Shown here: in pieces, positions 24,152 to 33,705 of the stretch
Position numbering within the stretch: the stretch's first letter is position 1
Layout: each line of letters starts with the position of its first letter
Origin: Clostridium sp. CAG:567
GTDB taxonomy: Bacteria > Bacillota > Clostridia > TANB77 > CAG-508
Direction of reading: 5' to 3'
Assembly: GCA_000437855.1 (NCBI GenBank)
Contig: FR902170.1
Location: 1 to 64,000, forward strand
DNA: 64,000 bases
The notes under the pieces: generated by a model
Database searches by the model: none
Told to the model about the DNA's origin: nothing
The model's input: the letters and a program-made list of their open reading frames with translations, nothing else
Made by a program: the position numbers and the translations under genes

Positions 24152-24198
24152 TAAAATCACTTATTATTGCTAATAATTAGTAGTAATAGGTGATTTTA
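24152..24198 (+). promoter_or_regulatory. Hairpin sequestering the YitT ribosome site and start
   Basis: TAAAATCAC (24152-24160) pairs with GTGATTTTA (24190-24198), and inside it TATTATTGCTA (24162-24172) pairs with TAGTAGTAATA (24178-24188) with two G-U pairs. The 3' arm contains the AGGTGA ribosome site and reaches the first base of the ATG. I infer translational control. Confidence 0.6.
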
Positions 24199-25067
24199 TG
24201 AATTATGTCAAAACCAAAAATATCTTAAAAATAAGAGAGAATTTTAAAGAAATAATATGTTTAACAATAGGTTGTATAATAATGGCAATTGGTACAGCTT
24301 TGTTTTTATTACCAAACCAATTATCTTCTGGAGGATTTACAGGTATTGCTACAATATTTTACTATTTATTTAAGTTACCATTAGGAACAGTTATCTTTGC
24401 TTTAAATGTTCCTTTTTTTATATGGGCGTTTTTTAAAATAGGAAAAAAATTAATAATAAAATCAATTTTAGGAACTACATTACTTTCTATATTTATAGAT
24501 ATATTTGAAAAAGTACCACCACTTACAAATGACAGGTTTTTAGCATGTATATATGGTGGAATTTTTATCGGATTTGGATTAGCATTGGTTTTAAAAGCAA
24601 ATGCGTCTACAGGTGGAACAGACTTAATAACATGTATTGCAAAAGCATATAAACCATATATTAGCACAAGTAATATTATTGTTGCAGTTGATGTAATAAT
24701 AATTGGACTAAATGTATTATTTTTTAAAAAAATAGAAATAGGATTATACTCAGCCATTAGCATCTATTTAATGGGCAAAATGATAGATATTGTTTTTGAA
24801 GGAGTAAATTTCACTAAAATGGTGTATATTATTTCACAAAAATATGATGAGATTTCAAAAGAAATTGATAACAAACTAAAAAGGGGAAGTACAGGAATAT
24901 ATTCAAAAGGAATGTACACAAATGAGGAAAAAACAATGCTTTTATGTGTGTGTTCAAGAAATGAAGTCGCAAAACTGAAACAAATAGCAACTAAGATTGA
25001 TCCAAAAGCATTTATAGTAATAAGTAATGCAAGAGAAACTTGGGGAAAAGGCTTTAAAGGAAACTAA
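24198..25067 (+). CDS. YitT family membrane protein (DUF161 + DUF2179)
   Basis: A 289-residue integral membrane protein of the YitT/YebE family. About five to six membrane helices lie between residues 20 and 200, with the conserved LPNQLSSGGFTGIATIFYY and NASTGGTDLI segments. The C-terminal cytosolic DUF2179 domain (about 210-285) contains RGSTGIYSKGMYTNEEKTML and ends with the IDPKAFIVISNARETWGKGF signature. Members are common in several copies in Bacillota and the transport substrate is unknown. Its ribosome site lies in the 3' arm of a strong hairpin (24152-24198), so translation may be regulated. Confidence 0.88.
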   Translation: MNYVKTKNILKIRENFKEIICLTIGCIIMAIGTALFLLPNQLSSGGFTGIATIFYYLFKLPLGTVIFALNVPFFIWAFFKIGKKLIIKSILGTTLLSIFIDIFEKVPPLTNDRFLACIYGGIFIGFGLALVLKANASTGGTDLITCIAKAYKPYISTSNIIVAVDVIIIGLNVLFFKKIEIGLYSAISIYLMGKMIDIVFEGVNFTKMVYIISQKYDEISKEIDNKLKRGSTGIYSKGMYTNEEKTMLLCVCSRNEVAKLKQIATKIDPKAFIVISNARETWGKGFKGN

Positions 25068-25075
25068 AAAGACTT

Positions 25076-25132
25076 TTTGTCGAATACTGTCATACGAAAA
25101 TTCTTTACAAATTAGTATTTATAAGGTAAAAT
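25076..25132 (+). promoter_or_regulatory. 0A-box and promoter upstream of the sortase operon
   Basis: TTTGTCGAA at 25076-25084 matches the Spo0A-binding 0A-box consensus. A promoter follows 20 bases downstream: TTTACA (25104-25109), 17 bases, TAAAAT (25127-25132). The sortase start is about 107 bases further on. Confidence 0.5.
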
Positions 25133-25239
25133 GCAAATATAAAATTTATTTTTTAATCATGATTTTCAAAAAAATTTTATTTCAAGAAATTTTATATCTC
25201 TAATAAATTTCAAAAACAATAAAGGCAGGTGCAAATTAT

Positions 25240-25920
25240 GTGTTTACATATACTATAAGAGAACTGAAACTGTTAATGTTATCATTAACTTTATTAATAT
25301 TGCTAATTTATAATTTAGTAATATTTCCAACCATAAATTCTATTTTTTATTTAAATACAAATAAGTTTTATTCAAACTATATTTATTCTAAAACAATACC
25401 TATAAATAGCCACGAATATATAAACATTAAAGATGATAAAGAAAATAATTTACAAGTTAATAATATTAAAGAAAAAAATAATACACAAATGAGTAAAAGT
25501 CAAAGAAATACAATTAAAGAAAACCAAAAGATCAAGTGGAGAATTCAAATTCCTAAAATAAATTTAGATGTTCATATTATGGAAGGAACATCTTCAAATA
25601 TCTTATTAAAAGCAGTAGGGCATTTTGAAACGACTGAAAAGTGGATAGGAAATGTTGGGTTAGCTGCTCATAATAGAGGGTATAATTGTAATTTTTTTGA
25701 AAAAATAAAGTACTTGAAAATTGGAGATGAAATAATTTATACAACAACAAATGGAAAGAAGGTTTATAAAGTACAAACTAATAAAGTAATAAAAGATACA
25801 GATTGGAGTTATTTAGGAGCTACTAAAGATAATAGAATTACTTTAATTACATGTGAAGAAAATAGAGAAGAATACAGAAGATGTATTCAAGCATTAGAAG
25901 TTGCAAGTTATAAAATATAG
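25240..25920 (+). CDS. Sortase (class D-like)
   Basis: Transpeptidase that attaches LPXTG-type proteins to the cell wall. The 226-residue product has one N-terminal membrane helix (about residues 11-32), a charged linker, and the sortase barrel. The active site is readable: His144 in GLAAHNRG, Cys205 in LITCEE, and an Arg at 209 or 213-214 shortly after. The short TLITC form and single N-terminal anchor suit class D more than class A or B. The start is GTG at 25240, preceded by GGCAGGTG; an overlapping ATG two bases earlier is in a frame that closes at once. It is 13 bases upstream of a protein ending LPKTGF, its evident partner. Confidence 0.85.
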   Translation: MFTYTIRELKLLMLSLTLLILLIYNLVIFPTINSIFYLNTNKFYSNYIYSKTIPINSHEYINIKDDKENNLQVNNIKEKNNTQMSKSQRNTIKENQKIKWRIQIPKINLDVHIMEGTSSNILLKAVGHFETTEKWIGNVGLAAHNRGYNCNFFEKIKYLKIGDEIIYTTTNGKKVYKVQTNKVIKDTDWSYLGATKDNRITLITCEENREEYRRCIQALEVASYKI

Positions 25921-25933
25921 AAAGGAATTTAAT

Positions 25934-27214
25934 ATGAAAAAAGGTAGTAAAATAATAAAGATTTTAATAATAACTTTAGTGTGTATAACTAATTTTGGAG
26001 GAATAATTAATATAAATAAAATAAAGGCAGCAACAATAGCAGAAACTATAGAACCCTACTCAAAGGGAGAAGTGGTATTATTTAATTATGATGGAATAGG
26101 AATTGGTGTTGAAATACAAGTATATGAAAAAGAAGGAATAGAGTATCCAGTATATTGTTTAGATAAAGGAAAAAGAGGAGTAGAAATAGATTTTAGTTAT
26201 GCAGTGGATATAAGTGAAATGCTAAGTAATCAAAAAATATGGAGAGCAATAACAAATGGATATCCATTTAAGACACCAGAAGAATTAGGATGTAATAGTA
26301 TGGAAGAAGCGTATGCAGCTACCAAAATGGCAGTATATGATGCAATGTATAATTATGATTTAAGCAAATTTTCTGTACATACAAATTCAGATTCAAATAA
26401 AAGAACAGTTAAAGCAATAAATAAAATAATAACAGCAGCAAGAAATTCTAAGGAAACAAAAACTGTAGCAACACTAGATATAAAACCAGACAGTAGTATA
26501 TGGGAAGTTGATCCAATAGATTCAAATTATATAAGTAAAACATATTCTATTAATGCGCCAACAGTAACTAAAAATTATAAAATTTCTTTAAAAAATGACA
26601 ATTATGTAAGAATTAAAGTCACAGATGTTTACAATAAAGAAAGAACTGAATTCACTCAAAAAGAAAAATTTAAAATTTTAATTCCAATAGCAGATATAGA
26701 TAAAGCGGGAGAATTTACAATAACAGCTACAACAGAATTAAAAACATTGCCAATTTTTTATGGGAAAAGCCCAAACAAAGAATGGCAAAATTATGCTGTT
26801 ACAGTTGGAGAATATGAAATAGCAGGTACTTCATTGAAACAAAGTTACCAAGAAAATAAAACCAAAATTGAAATAAAAAAACAAGATGGAGAAACAAAAC
26901 TTCCATTAAAAAATGCTAAATTTAATTTATTAGATGAAAATAAACAAATATTATATTCTGAATTAATAACAGATGATGAGGGAATAATTGAACTACAACA
27001 TTTGTTACCAGGAATATACTATTTAGAGGAAATAAAAGCTCCAGAAGGTTATTATGGGTATGATGAATTAATAATGTTAGAGATTAAACTAAATCAAAAA
27101 ACAGTTATAGTAGTTGAAAATTATGAAAAGCAAGATGAAAAACCAAATGAAACACCACAAGAAGAAAATGAAATATTAGTCGGAAATAAAAAATTACCTA
27201 AAACAGGATTTTAA
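25934..27214 (+). CDS. Secreted thioester/SpaA-fold surface protein ending in LPKTGF
   Basis: A 426-residue exported protein. Signal peptide at 1-33, then a thioester-type (TQXA) domain with the Cys in YPVYCLDKGK, and a SpaA/Cna-B domain (about 310-400: IEIKKQDGETKLPLKNA to YYLEEIKAPEGYYG) with the Lys, Glu and Asn needed for an internal isopeptide bond. Two oddities: the TQxA motif that supplies the thioester Gln reads TKMA, and the protein stops right after the sorting motif (KLPKTGF), without the hydrophobic helix and basic tail of a normal sorting signal. I start it at the ATG at 25934, after AAAGGAA. It pairs with the sortase gene upstream. Confidence 0.85.
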   Translation: MKKGSKIIKILIITLVCITNFGGIININKIKAATIAETIEPYSKGEVVLFNYDGIGIGVEIQVYEKEGIEYPVYCLDKGKRGVEIDFSYAVDISEMLSNQKIWRAITNGYPFKTPEELGCNSMEEAYAATKMAVYDAMYNYDLSKFSVHTNSDSNKRTVKAINKIITAARNSKETKTVATLDIKPDSSIWEVDPIDSNYISKTYSINAPTVTKNYKISLKNDNYVRIKVTDVYNKERTEFTQKEKFKILIPIADIDKAGEFTITATTELKTLPIFYGKSPNKEWQNYAVTVGEYEIAGTSLKQSYQENKTKIEIKKQDGETKLPLKNAKFNLLDENKQILYSELITDDEGIIELQHLLPGIYYLEEIKAPEGYYGYDELIMLEIKLNQKTVIVVENYEKQDEKPNETPQEENEILVGNKKLPKTGF

Positions 27215-27332
27215 AAATATGAATAAATGAAGCGGAAAATCAGTTAAAAATTATAACCTATTTTATTGACAGGAGTACATAGAGAAGATATAATTATTTG
27301 GGAAATATATAGCAATTTGGAAGGGGTTTTTT

Positions 27333-28649
27333 ATGGCTTCACAATTAATTTTTTTGGTTATTTTAATTTTGCTTAATGCATATTTTGCAGCTACTGAAAT
27401 CGCATTCATTTCATTAAATGATGCTAAAATTGAAAAAAAGGCTAAAGAGGGCAATAAAAAAGCAAAACAAATTCAAAAAATGCTCAAGAATCCGAGCAAG
27501 TTTTTAGCTACTATTCAAATTGGAATTACATTAGCTGGCTTTTTATCAAGTGCATTTGCATCAGACGCTTTTGCAGGAATGTTGGCTCCAAAATTAAATG
27601 AACTAATGCCATTTATTAGTATAAATGTATGGCAAAACATATCAATTGTAATAATAACAATAATTTTATCATTCTTTACACTTGTATTTGGAGAATTAGT
27701 ACCTAAAAGATTAGCAATGAAGTATTATGAAAAAATATCTTATGCAACAATTGGGGTAATAAAAGCAATATCTGTAATAACTGCACCATTTGTAAAATTG
27801 TTAACATGGGCAACAAATATTGTTTCAAAAATATTTGGAGTAGGAGAACAAGAGGAAGAAATTGTTACAGAAGAAGAAATAAAAATGATGGTAGACCAAG
27901 GTGAAGAAAAAGGGTCAATTGAAGAAAATGAAAAAGAATTAATAAACAATGTGTTTGAGTTTAATGACATTGTAGCATCTGAAATAATGACACATAGAAC
28001 AGATATGTATGCAATTGAAATTGAACAAGATTTATACGAAATTTTAGATGAGATTGATGAGTATAAATATAGTAGAATACCAGTTTATAGAGATAGCATA
28101 GACAATATTGAAGGAATTTTATTTTTAAAAGATATATTAAAATCAGTCAGTATGAGGAAAAAAATAAAAATAGCAGATATTATAAGGGAAGCATATTTTG
28201 TTCCAGAAACAAAACCAATAGATGAAATATTTAAAGAACTACAAGCAAATAAAATGCAAATGGCAATTGTAGTTGATGAATATGGTGGCACAGCAGGAGT
28301 GCTAACAATGGAAGATATTTTAGAAGAACTTGTTGGCAATATATTTGATGAGTATGATGACATAGAGTTTGAATATAAGAAATTAGATGAAAACACGTAC
28401 CTAATTGATGGAAGCATAAGTTTATATGAATTAAAGAAAATTCTTAATGTAGAACTTCCAGAAGGAGACTATGAAACACTGTCAGGGTATTTAATAGAAA
28501 AGTTGGGTAGACTTCCAGAAGAAGGAGAATATCCTGTAATAGAAGATGAAAAATTGACATATAAAATTCAAGAATATGAAGACAAAAGAATCAGATGGGT
28601 AAAAGTTTGTAAAAATAAACAAGAAATAAATGAAAATAAAGAAAATTAA
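27333..28649 (+). CDS. Hemolysin/CNNM family membrane protein (DUF21, CBS pair, CorC_HlyC)
   Basis: A 438-residue protein of the YrkA/CorC family, linked in other bacteria to Mg2+ or Co2+ homeostasis. The DUF21 membrane domain (about 1-180, four helices) contains AATEIAFISLNDAKIEKKA, then an acidic linker with EEEIKMMVDQGEEKGSIEENE, two CBS domains (VASEIMTHRTDMYAI and VVDEYGGTAGVLTMEDILEELVG), and the C-terminal transporter-associated domain ending KRIRWVKV. Its old name is historical and does not imply a toxin. WG-repeat gene follows 12 bases later, suggesting co-transcription. Confidence 0.9.
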   Translation: MASQLIFLVILILLNAYFAATEIAFISLNDAKIEKKAKEGNKKAKQIQKMLKNPSKFLATIQIGITLAGFLSSAFASDAFAGMLAPKLNELMPFISINVWQNISIVIITIILSFFTLVFGELVPKRLAMKYYEKISYATIGVIKAISVITAPFVKLLTWATNIVSKIFGVGEQEEEIVTEEEIKMMVDQGEEKGSIEENEKELINNVFEFNDIVASEIMTHRTDMYAIEIEQDLYEILDEIDEYKYSRIPVYRDSIDNIEGILFLKDILKSVSMRKKIKIADIIREAYFVPETKPIDEIFKELQANKMQMAIVVDEYGGTAGVLTMEDILEELVGNIFDEYDDIEFEYKKLDENTYLIDGSISLYELKKILNVELPEGDYETLSGYLIEKLGRLPEEGEYPVIEDEKLTYKIQEYEDKRIRWVKVCKNKQEINENKEN

Positions 28650-28661
28650 GAGGTATAAAAT

Positions 28662-30398
28662 ATGAACAAAAGAATTAGATGGATTATAATATCAGTATTA
28701 ACAATAATTGTACTTGCAATTGGAATAATGGCAATTGTGAATGAATTAAACTTACATTATAAAATAGAAGAAATTAGTGAATATAATTATTTTATTTTGG
28801 AACAAAATGGTAAATATGGAGTAATTGATAAAAGTGGTAATATTGTAATTGATGCAGATTATGAAGCAGTTCAAATTCCAAATCCATCTAAGGATATATT
28901 TATATGTATAAAAGAATACAATCAAGATACAAAAGAGTATGCTACTGTTGTATATAATGGCAAGAAAGAAGAAATCCTATCAAATTATAATAATGTACAA
29001 GCAGTTGCGATTTTTACTAATATAAACTCAACACCTTATGAAAGAAGTGTATTAACTTATAAAGAAAATGGAAAATATGGGTTGATTGACTTACAAGGAA
29101 AAGAAATAACTAAACCAATTTATGATGAGATTTCTAGTATTAATTATAAAGAAGGAACATTTTTAGTAAAACAAAACGAACAAGAAGGCATAATCAACAT
29201 GAAAGGAAAGACTATTATTAAATGTGAGTATGAAAGTGTAACCTCTGATAATTATTATAATGAGGACCAAAATAATGAAAAAGCAGGTTTTATTGTTAGC
29301 AAAAAAACAGATGATGGATATAGATATGGATATATTAATTATAGAGGTTCTAAAATTGTAAAACCTATTTTTACACAATTAGAAAGAGTAACAGAAATAA
29401 GCGATGACAAAAATATATACTTTATAGCATTTAAGGATGGACAAGCAGGATTATTAAAAAATAACAAGGAAATAGTAAACTACGAATATGAAGATATACA
29501 ATATAATGTACTAAGTGATGTATTTATAATTCAAAGAAATGGAAAATACGGAGCTAATACAAGAGAAGGAAAAACAATTTTATATCCAGAATATTCAAGT
29601 GTTTATACCGGTGGAATATATATAAATGCTGTAAAAGATAATGTAATAGAAGTATTTGATTTACAAGGCAATAAAATAGAAACAGATATAAACAGTAAAA
29701 TAAAAACAGAGAATTCTAACTATTATATAACAATTGATAAAAATAATATTTATAAAGTCGTAGATGCAAATGAAAATGTAATTATAAATAATGATTATAA
29801 TTATATGGAGTATTTACCAGGAGATTATTTTATAGTAGCACGTGACTCAAAAAATGGTGTTGTAGATATTAATGGAAAATCTGTTATAGAACTTAAATAT
29901 GATAGTATTTCAAGAATTAATGAAACAAACATATTACAAGCAGAAACTAATAAATCAATAGAACTATATAATCTAAATATGAAAAAAATAACAACAATGA
30001 GTAATGCAACTATAAAAGAAGTAAAAGATGATAAAGAGTATATATTATTATTTTCAGAAAATGATTTTAAATATCTTGACAAAGATGGAAATATATTAAA
30101 AGCACAAGAATTATTTAAAGAAAACAATCTATTTGCTAAAAATGTAAATGGCAAGTGGGGATTTGTTGATAAAAATGGTAATTTAAAAGTACAAAATAAA
30201 TATGAAGTGGTAACAGACTTTAACAAATATGGATTTGCGGGAATAAAAAAAGATGGCAAATGGGGAGTAATAGATCAAGAAGGACATATAGTACAAGAAC
30301 CAATATATGAGTTAAAATGGAACATGCCAGAATTTATAGGAAAATATTATAGAGTAAATGCATGGTATGGAGATGCTAGATTTAGTGATAAAGTATAA
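28662..30398 (+). CDS. WG-repeat protein with N-terminal membrane anchor
   Basis: A 578-residue protein with one membrane helix (about residues 8-28) followed by many WG-type repeats across the rest. Individual repeats are recognisable as NGKYGVIDKSGNIVI, NGKYGLIDLQGKEIT, NGKWGFVDKNGNLKV and DGKWGVIDQEGHIV, each about 45-50 residues apart with YDE or YEA elements between. WG repeats form beta-propeller-like surfaces and are common on the outside of clostridial cells; binding partners are unknown. By topology the repeats face outward. It lies between the CNNM gene and the PLP enzyme with gaps under 15 bases, so these three likely form an operon. Confidence 0.85.
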   Translation: MNKRIRWIIISVLTIIVLAIGIMAIVNELNLHYKIEEISEYNYFILEQNGKYGVIDKSGNIVIDADYEAVQIPNPSKDIFICIKEYNQDTKEYATVVYNGKKEEILSNYNNVQAVAIFTNINSTPYERSVLTYKENGKYGLIDLQGKEITKPIYDEISSINYKEGTFLVKQNEQEGIINMKGKTIIKCEYESVTSDNYYNEDQNNEKAGFIVSKKTDDGYRYGYINYRGSKIVKPIFTQLERVTEISDDKNIYFIAFKDGQAGLLKNNKEIVNYEYEDIQYNVLSDVFIIQRNGKYGANTREGKTILYPEYSSVYTGGIYINAVKDNVIEVFDLQGNKIETDINSKIKTENSNYYITIDKNNIYKVVDANENVIINNDYNYMEYLPGDYFIVARDSKNGVVDINGKSVIELKYDSISRINETNILQAETNKSIELYNLNMKKITTMSNATIKEVKDDKEYILLFSENDFKYLDKDGNILKAQELFKENNLFAKNVNGKWGFVDKNGNLKVQNKYEVVTDFNKYGFAGIKKDGKWGVIDQEGHIVQEPIYELKWNMPEFIGKYYRVNAWYGDARFSDKV

Positions 30399-30407
30399 GG
30401 AGAAAAA

Positions 30408-31658
30408 ATGTATAAACAATTTGGAATAAATGAAGAAGTAATTGAATTAGCACATAAAACAGAAGAACAGGTTAAAGAACAATTTAAAAAAATAGAAGAA
30501 GTATGTGAATATAATAGCTTAAAAATTTTATCTGCATTTCAAAAATATAATCTATCAGAAATGCACTTTAATAGTACAACAGGATATGGATATTCTGATG
30601 TTGGAAGAGAGACAATTGAAAAAATTTTTGCAGAAGTTTTGAATACAGAAGATAGTTTAGTAAGAGGACAATTTATTTCAGGGACTCATGCACTAACAGT
30701 TGCTCTATTTGCATTCTTAAGGCCAAATGATATATTTTTAAGTATAAGTGGAAAACCTTATGATACATTAGATGAAGTTATAGGTATTGTAGATAATCCA
30801 AGTTCATTAAAATCTTATGGAGTAAAATATGAACAGATTGATATGATTGAAAATGACTTTGACTATGAGAAAGTAAAAGAAAGAGTATCAAAAAATGATA
30901 TAAAATTAATTGAAATTCAACGTTCTAGAGGATATTCGTTAAGAGATAGTATTACATTAGATAAAATTCAAAAGGTAATAAAAACAATACGTGAAGTAAA
31001 TGAAAAAGTTATAATAATGGTTGATAACTGTTATGGAGAGCTAGTAGAAAAAATAGAACCAACAGATTTGGGAGCAGATGTAATAGTTGGATCTTTAATA
31101 AAAAATTTAGGTGGAGGAATTGCACCAAATGGGGCATACATAGCTGGAAAAAAAGAATTAGTTGAATTAGCTGCTGAAAGATTAACTGCACCAGGTTTAG
31201 GAAAAGAAGTTGGACCAACTTTAGGAATGAATAAACAAATATTACAAGGTTTATTTTTTGCTCCACATGTTGTAGCAAGTAGTTTAAAAACAGCAGTGTT
31301 TGCAAGTAAATTATTAGAAAATTTAGGTTATATTGCAAATCCAAAATTTGACCAAAAAAGAACAGATATTGTGCAAACAATTACTTTTGGAGACAAACAA
31401 AAACTTATAAAATTTTGTCAGGGAATACAAATAGGTTCTCCAATAGATAGCAACTCTATACCTGAGCCATGGGATATGCCAGGTTATACAGATCAAGTAA
31501 TTATGGCAGCAGGTGCATTTACACAAGGTTCGTCAATAGAATTATCATGTGATGCACCAATTAGAGAGCCATATATGGCCTTTATGCAAGGTGGACTTAC
31601 TTATGAATATGGAAAACTTGGAGTATTAAAAGCAGTTAGTTATATGTTAGAAAATTAA
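30408..31658 (+). CDS. PLP-dependent methionine gamma-lyase/aluminium-resistance family protein
   Basis: A 416-residue fold-type-I PLP enzyme of the family named aluminium resistance protein or YnbB, related to cystathionine gamma-synthases. The Lys that binds PLP is in VGSLIKNLGGGIAPNG; other family marks are FISGTHALTVALFAFLRPND and the N-terminal YGYSDVGRETIEKI. Reaction in this family is unproven; C-S lyase activity on methionine or cysteine derivatives is the usual guess. It begins nine bases after the WG-repeat gene with an AAGGAGA ribosome site. The flavoprotein gene follows 26 bases later. Confidence 0.87.
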   Translation: MYKQFGINEEVIELAHKTEEQVKEQFKKIEEVCEYNSLKILSAFQKYNLSEMHFNSTTGYGYSDVGRETIEKIFAEVLNTEDSLVRGQFISGTHALTVALFAFLRPNDIFLSISGKPYDTLDEVIGIVDNPSSLKSYGVKYEQIDMIENDFDYEKVKERVSKNDIKLIEIQRSRGYSLRDSITLDKIQKVIKTIREVNEKVIIMVDNCYGELVEKIEPTDLGADVIVGSLIKNLGGGIAPNGAYIAGKKELVELAAERLTAPGLGKEVGPTLGMNKQILQGLFFAPHVVASSLKTAVFASKLLENLGYIANPKFDQKRTDIVQTITFGDKQKLIKFCQGIQIGSPIDSNSIPEPWDMPGYTDQVIMAAGAFTQGSSIELSCDAPIREPYMAFMQGGLTYEYGKLGVLKAVSYMLEN

Positions 31659-31684
31659 TAACTATATATGAGAAGAGGTAAAAG

Positions 31685-32945
31685 ATGAAAACGATTGTAA
31701 TAGGTGGCGGACCAGCAGGAATGATGTCAGCTATTGAAGCAAGTAATATTCGGAAATAGTGTTATACTTTTAGAAAAAATGGATTCATTAGGAAAAAAAC
31801 TATTAATAACTGGAAAAGGCAGATGTAATATTACAAGTTCACTTCCGATTGAAGATTTTATACAAAACGTACCAGGAAATGGTATATTTTTGTATAGTAG
31901 TTTTAATAATTTTACAAATAAAGATATAATAAAAATGCTTGAAGAAGAGGGTTTAAAAGTAAAAGAAGAAAGAGGACATAGAATTTTTCCAATTACAGAT
32001 AGCTCAAAAGATGTTTTAAATGTATTAGTAAGGTTATTAAAAAGGTCAAATGTAAAAATTGAAACAAATGCAAAAGTGGAGAAAATCTTAACAGAGAATG
32101 AAAAAATTGTAGGAGTGCAGGCAGTTATAGATGGAAAAGTTAGAACTATAAATGCTGATAAAGTAATTTTAGCTACCGGTGGTATGAGTTATCCGGTAAC
32201 AGGTTCAAATGGTGATGGGTATGAACTAGCAAAAGAACTTGGACATACTATAACTAAGATTAAGCCATCACTAATACCATTAACAGCTCAAAGAGAATCA
32301 CTAGAAATATGCAAAGAATTACAAGGACTTAGTTTAATAAATGTATCAATAAAATTGATAGACACACAAAAAAATAAAATAATATATGATGATTTTGGAG
32401 AAATGTTATTTACACATTGGGGTGTATCAGGTCCAATAATTTTAAGTGGATCAGCACACTTACTAAGATATAAAAATGTTGAGGAATTATTAAAAGAAGG
32501 AAAAATTGAATTAAGCATAAATTTAAAACCAGCACTTACAGAAGAAAAACTAGAAAATAGAATATTAAGGGATTTTGAAGCACAAAAAAATAAGGAATTT
32601 AAAAATAGTTTAAATGAATTATTACCTAAAAAGCTAATAGAACCTATAATTAGAATGTCTGGAATAGATGAAAATAAAAAAGTAAATTCTATAACCAAAC
32701 AAGAAAGAAAAAATTTAGTAAAGTTACTTCAAGATTTTAGAATAAAAATAAATGGATTTAGACCAATTAATGAAGCAATTGTAACCTCTGGAGGAATTTC
32801 TGTAAAAGAAATAAATCCTAAAACAATGGAATCAAAAATAATACATGGACTATATTTTGCAGGAGAGATTATTGATGTAGATGCATATACTGGAGGATTT
32901 AATTTGCAAATTGCATGGTCTACAGGGTATACAGCTGGAATGTAA
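31685..32945 (+). pseudogene. HI0933/YhiN-type FAD flavoprotein, frameshifted near the N-terminus
   Basis: A flavoprotein of the HI0933 (NAD(P)/FAD-dependent oxidoreductase) family. The N-terminal FAD motif is in one frame from the ATG at 31685 (TIVIGGGPAGMMSAIEA, after GAAGAGG), which stops at 31757-31759. The rest continues in another frame from about 31740: VILLEKMDSLGKKLLITGKGRCNIT, GGMSYPVTGSNGDGYELA, and the C-terminal GEIIDVDAYTGGFNLQIAWSTG. One extra base between about 31740 and 31752 separates them; without it the protein would be 419 residues, a normal length. It is a decayed gene or a sequence error. Without the Rossmann motif the downstream part would not bind FAD. Confidence 0.85.
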
Positions 32946-32958
32946 GGAAAGGAAATTT

Positions 32959-33582
32959 ATGAAAACTATTACAAGCAACACAGAGGCTGAAGTTGTAGAA
33001 AAAAGATCAAAATTTATTGGTAATTTATATTATGTTGAATCAGTAGAACAAGCTGAAGAAAAAATAAAAGAAATAAAGAAAAAGTACAATGACGCAAGAC
33101 ATAGTTGTTTTGCTTACCGTATTTGTGTACAAGATTCAGTTGTAGAAAAGTTTAGTGATGATGGTGAACCAAGTGGAACAGCAGGAGCGCCAATGTTAGG
33201 CTTACTTTCAAAATTAGATTTAGCAAATTGTCTTGCAATAGTAACTAGATACTTTGGAGGAATTCTGTTAGGAACTGGAGGTCTTGTAAGGGCATATACT
33301 GAAGCTACAAAACAAGCACTTGAAAAAGCCCAAATAGTTGATATTCAAAGTGGAGAAGAAATTTTAATAACTTTATCATATAACAAATTAGGAGAATTTC
33401 AGTATTATTGTCAAAAGAATGATATAAAAATAGTAAGCGTTGAGTACGAAGAAAATATAACTTGTAAAATACAGGTTACGACCGCACAAAAAGAAAAAAT
33501 AGTAAATGAAACTATAAAAAAACAATATAATATAAGTAACATAGAAGTCACAAAGGAAATATATATAACGAATAATAACTAA
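32959..33582 (+). CDS. YigZ/IMPACT family protein
   Basis: A 207-residue protein with the UPF0029 N-terminal domain (RSKFIGNLYYVESVEQAEE, DARHSCFAYRI, FSDDGEPSGTAGAPML and RYFGGILLGTGGLVRAY) and a C-terminal DUF1949 domain. Bacterial YigZ proteins are ribosome- or nucleotide-linked by homology to eukaryotic IMPACT, and some have been annotated as peptidases, without firm proof. I take the ATG at 32959, after AAGGAAAGGAAA; the frame is open 78 bases further back, over the end of the flavoprotein. It is 13 bases after that gene and is probably the last of its transcription unit. Confidence 0.87.
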   Translation: MKTITSNTEAEVVEKRSKFIGNLYYVESVEQAEEKIKEIKKKYNDARHSCFAYRICVQDSVVEKFSDDGEPSGTAGAPMLGLLSKLDLANCLAIVTRYFGGILLGTGGLVRAYTEATKQALEKAQIVDIQSGEEILITLSYNKLGEFQYYCQKNDIKIVSVEYEENITCKIQVTTAQKEKIVNETIKKQYNISNIEVTKEIYITNNN

Positions 33583-33619
33583 AAAAATACAAAAAATGGA
33601 AAAAATTTCCAAAAACCTA

Positions 33620-33648
33620 TTGCAAAATTTTTATATTCATAATATAAT
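33620..33648 (+). promoter_or_regulatory. Promoter of spo0A
   Basis: TTGCAA (33620-33625) and TATAAT (33643-33648) with 17 bases between, 57 bases before the GTG start. No clear 0A-box or sigma-H promoter was seen next to it. Confidence 0.65.
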
Positions 33649-33705
33649 CATGAAAGTAAAAAAAATGTAAAAATTTTACAAATTTAAAAATAGGGGGAAA
33701 TAGAA

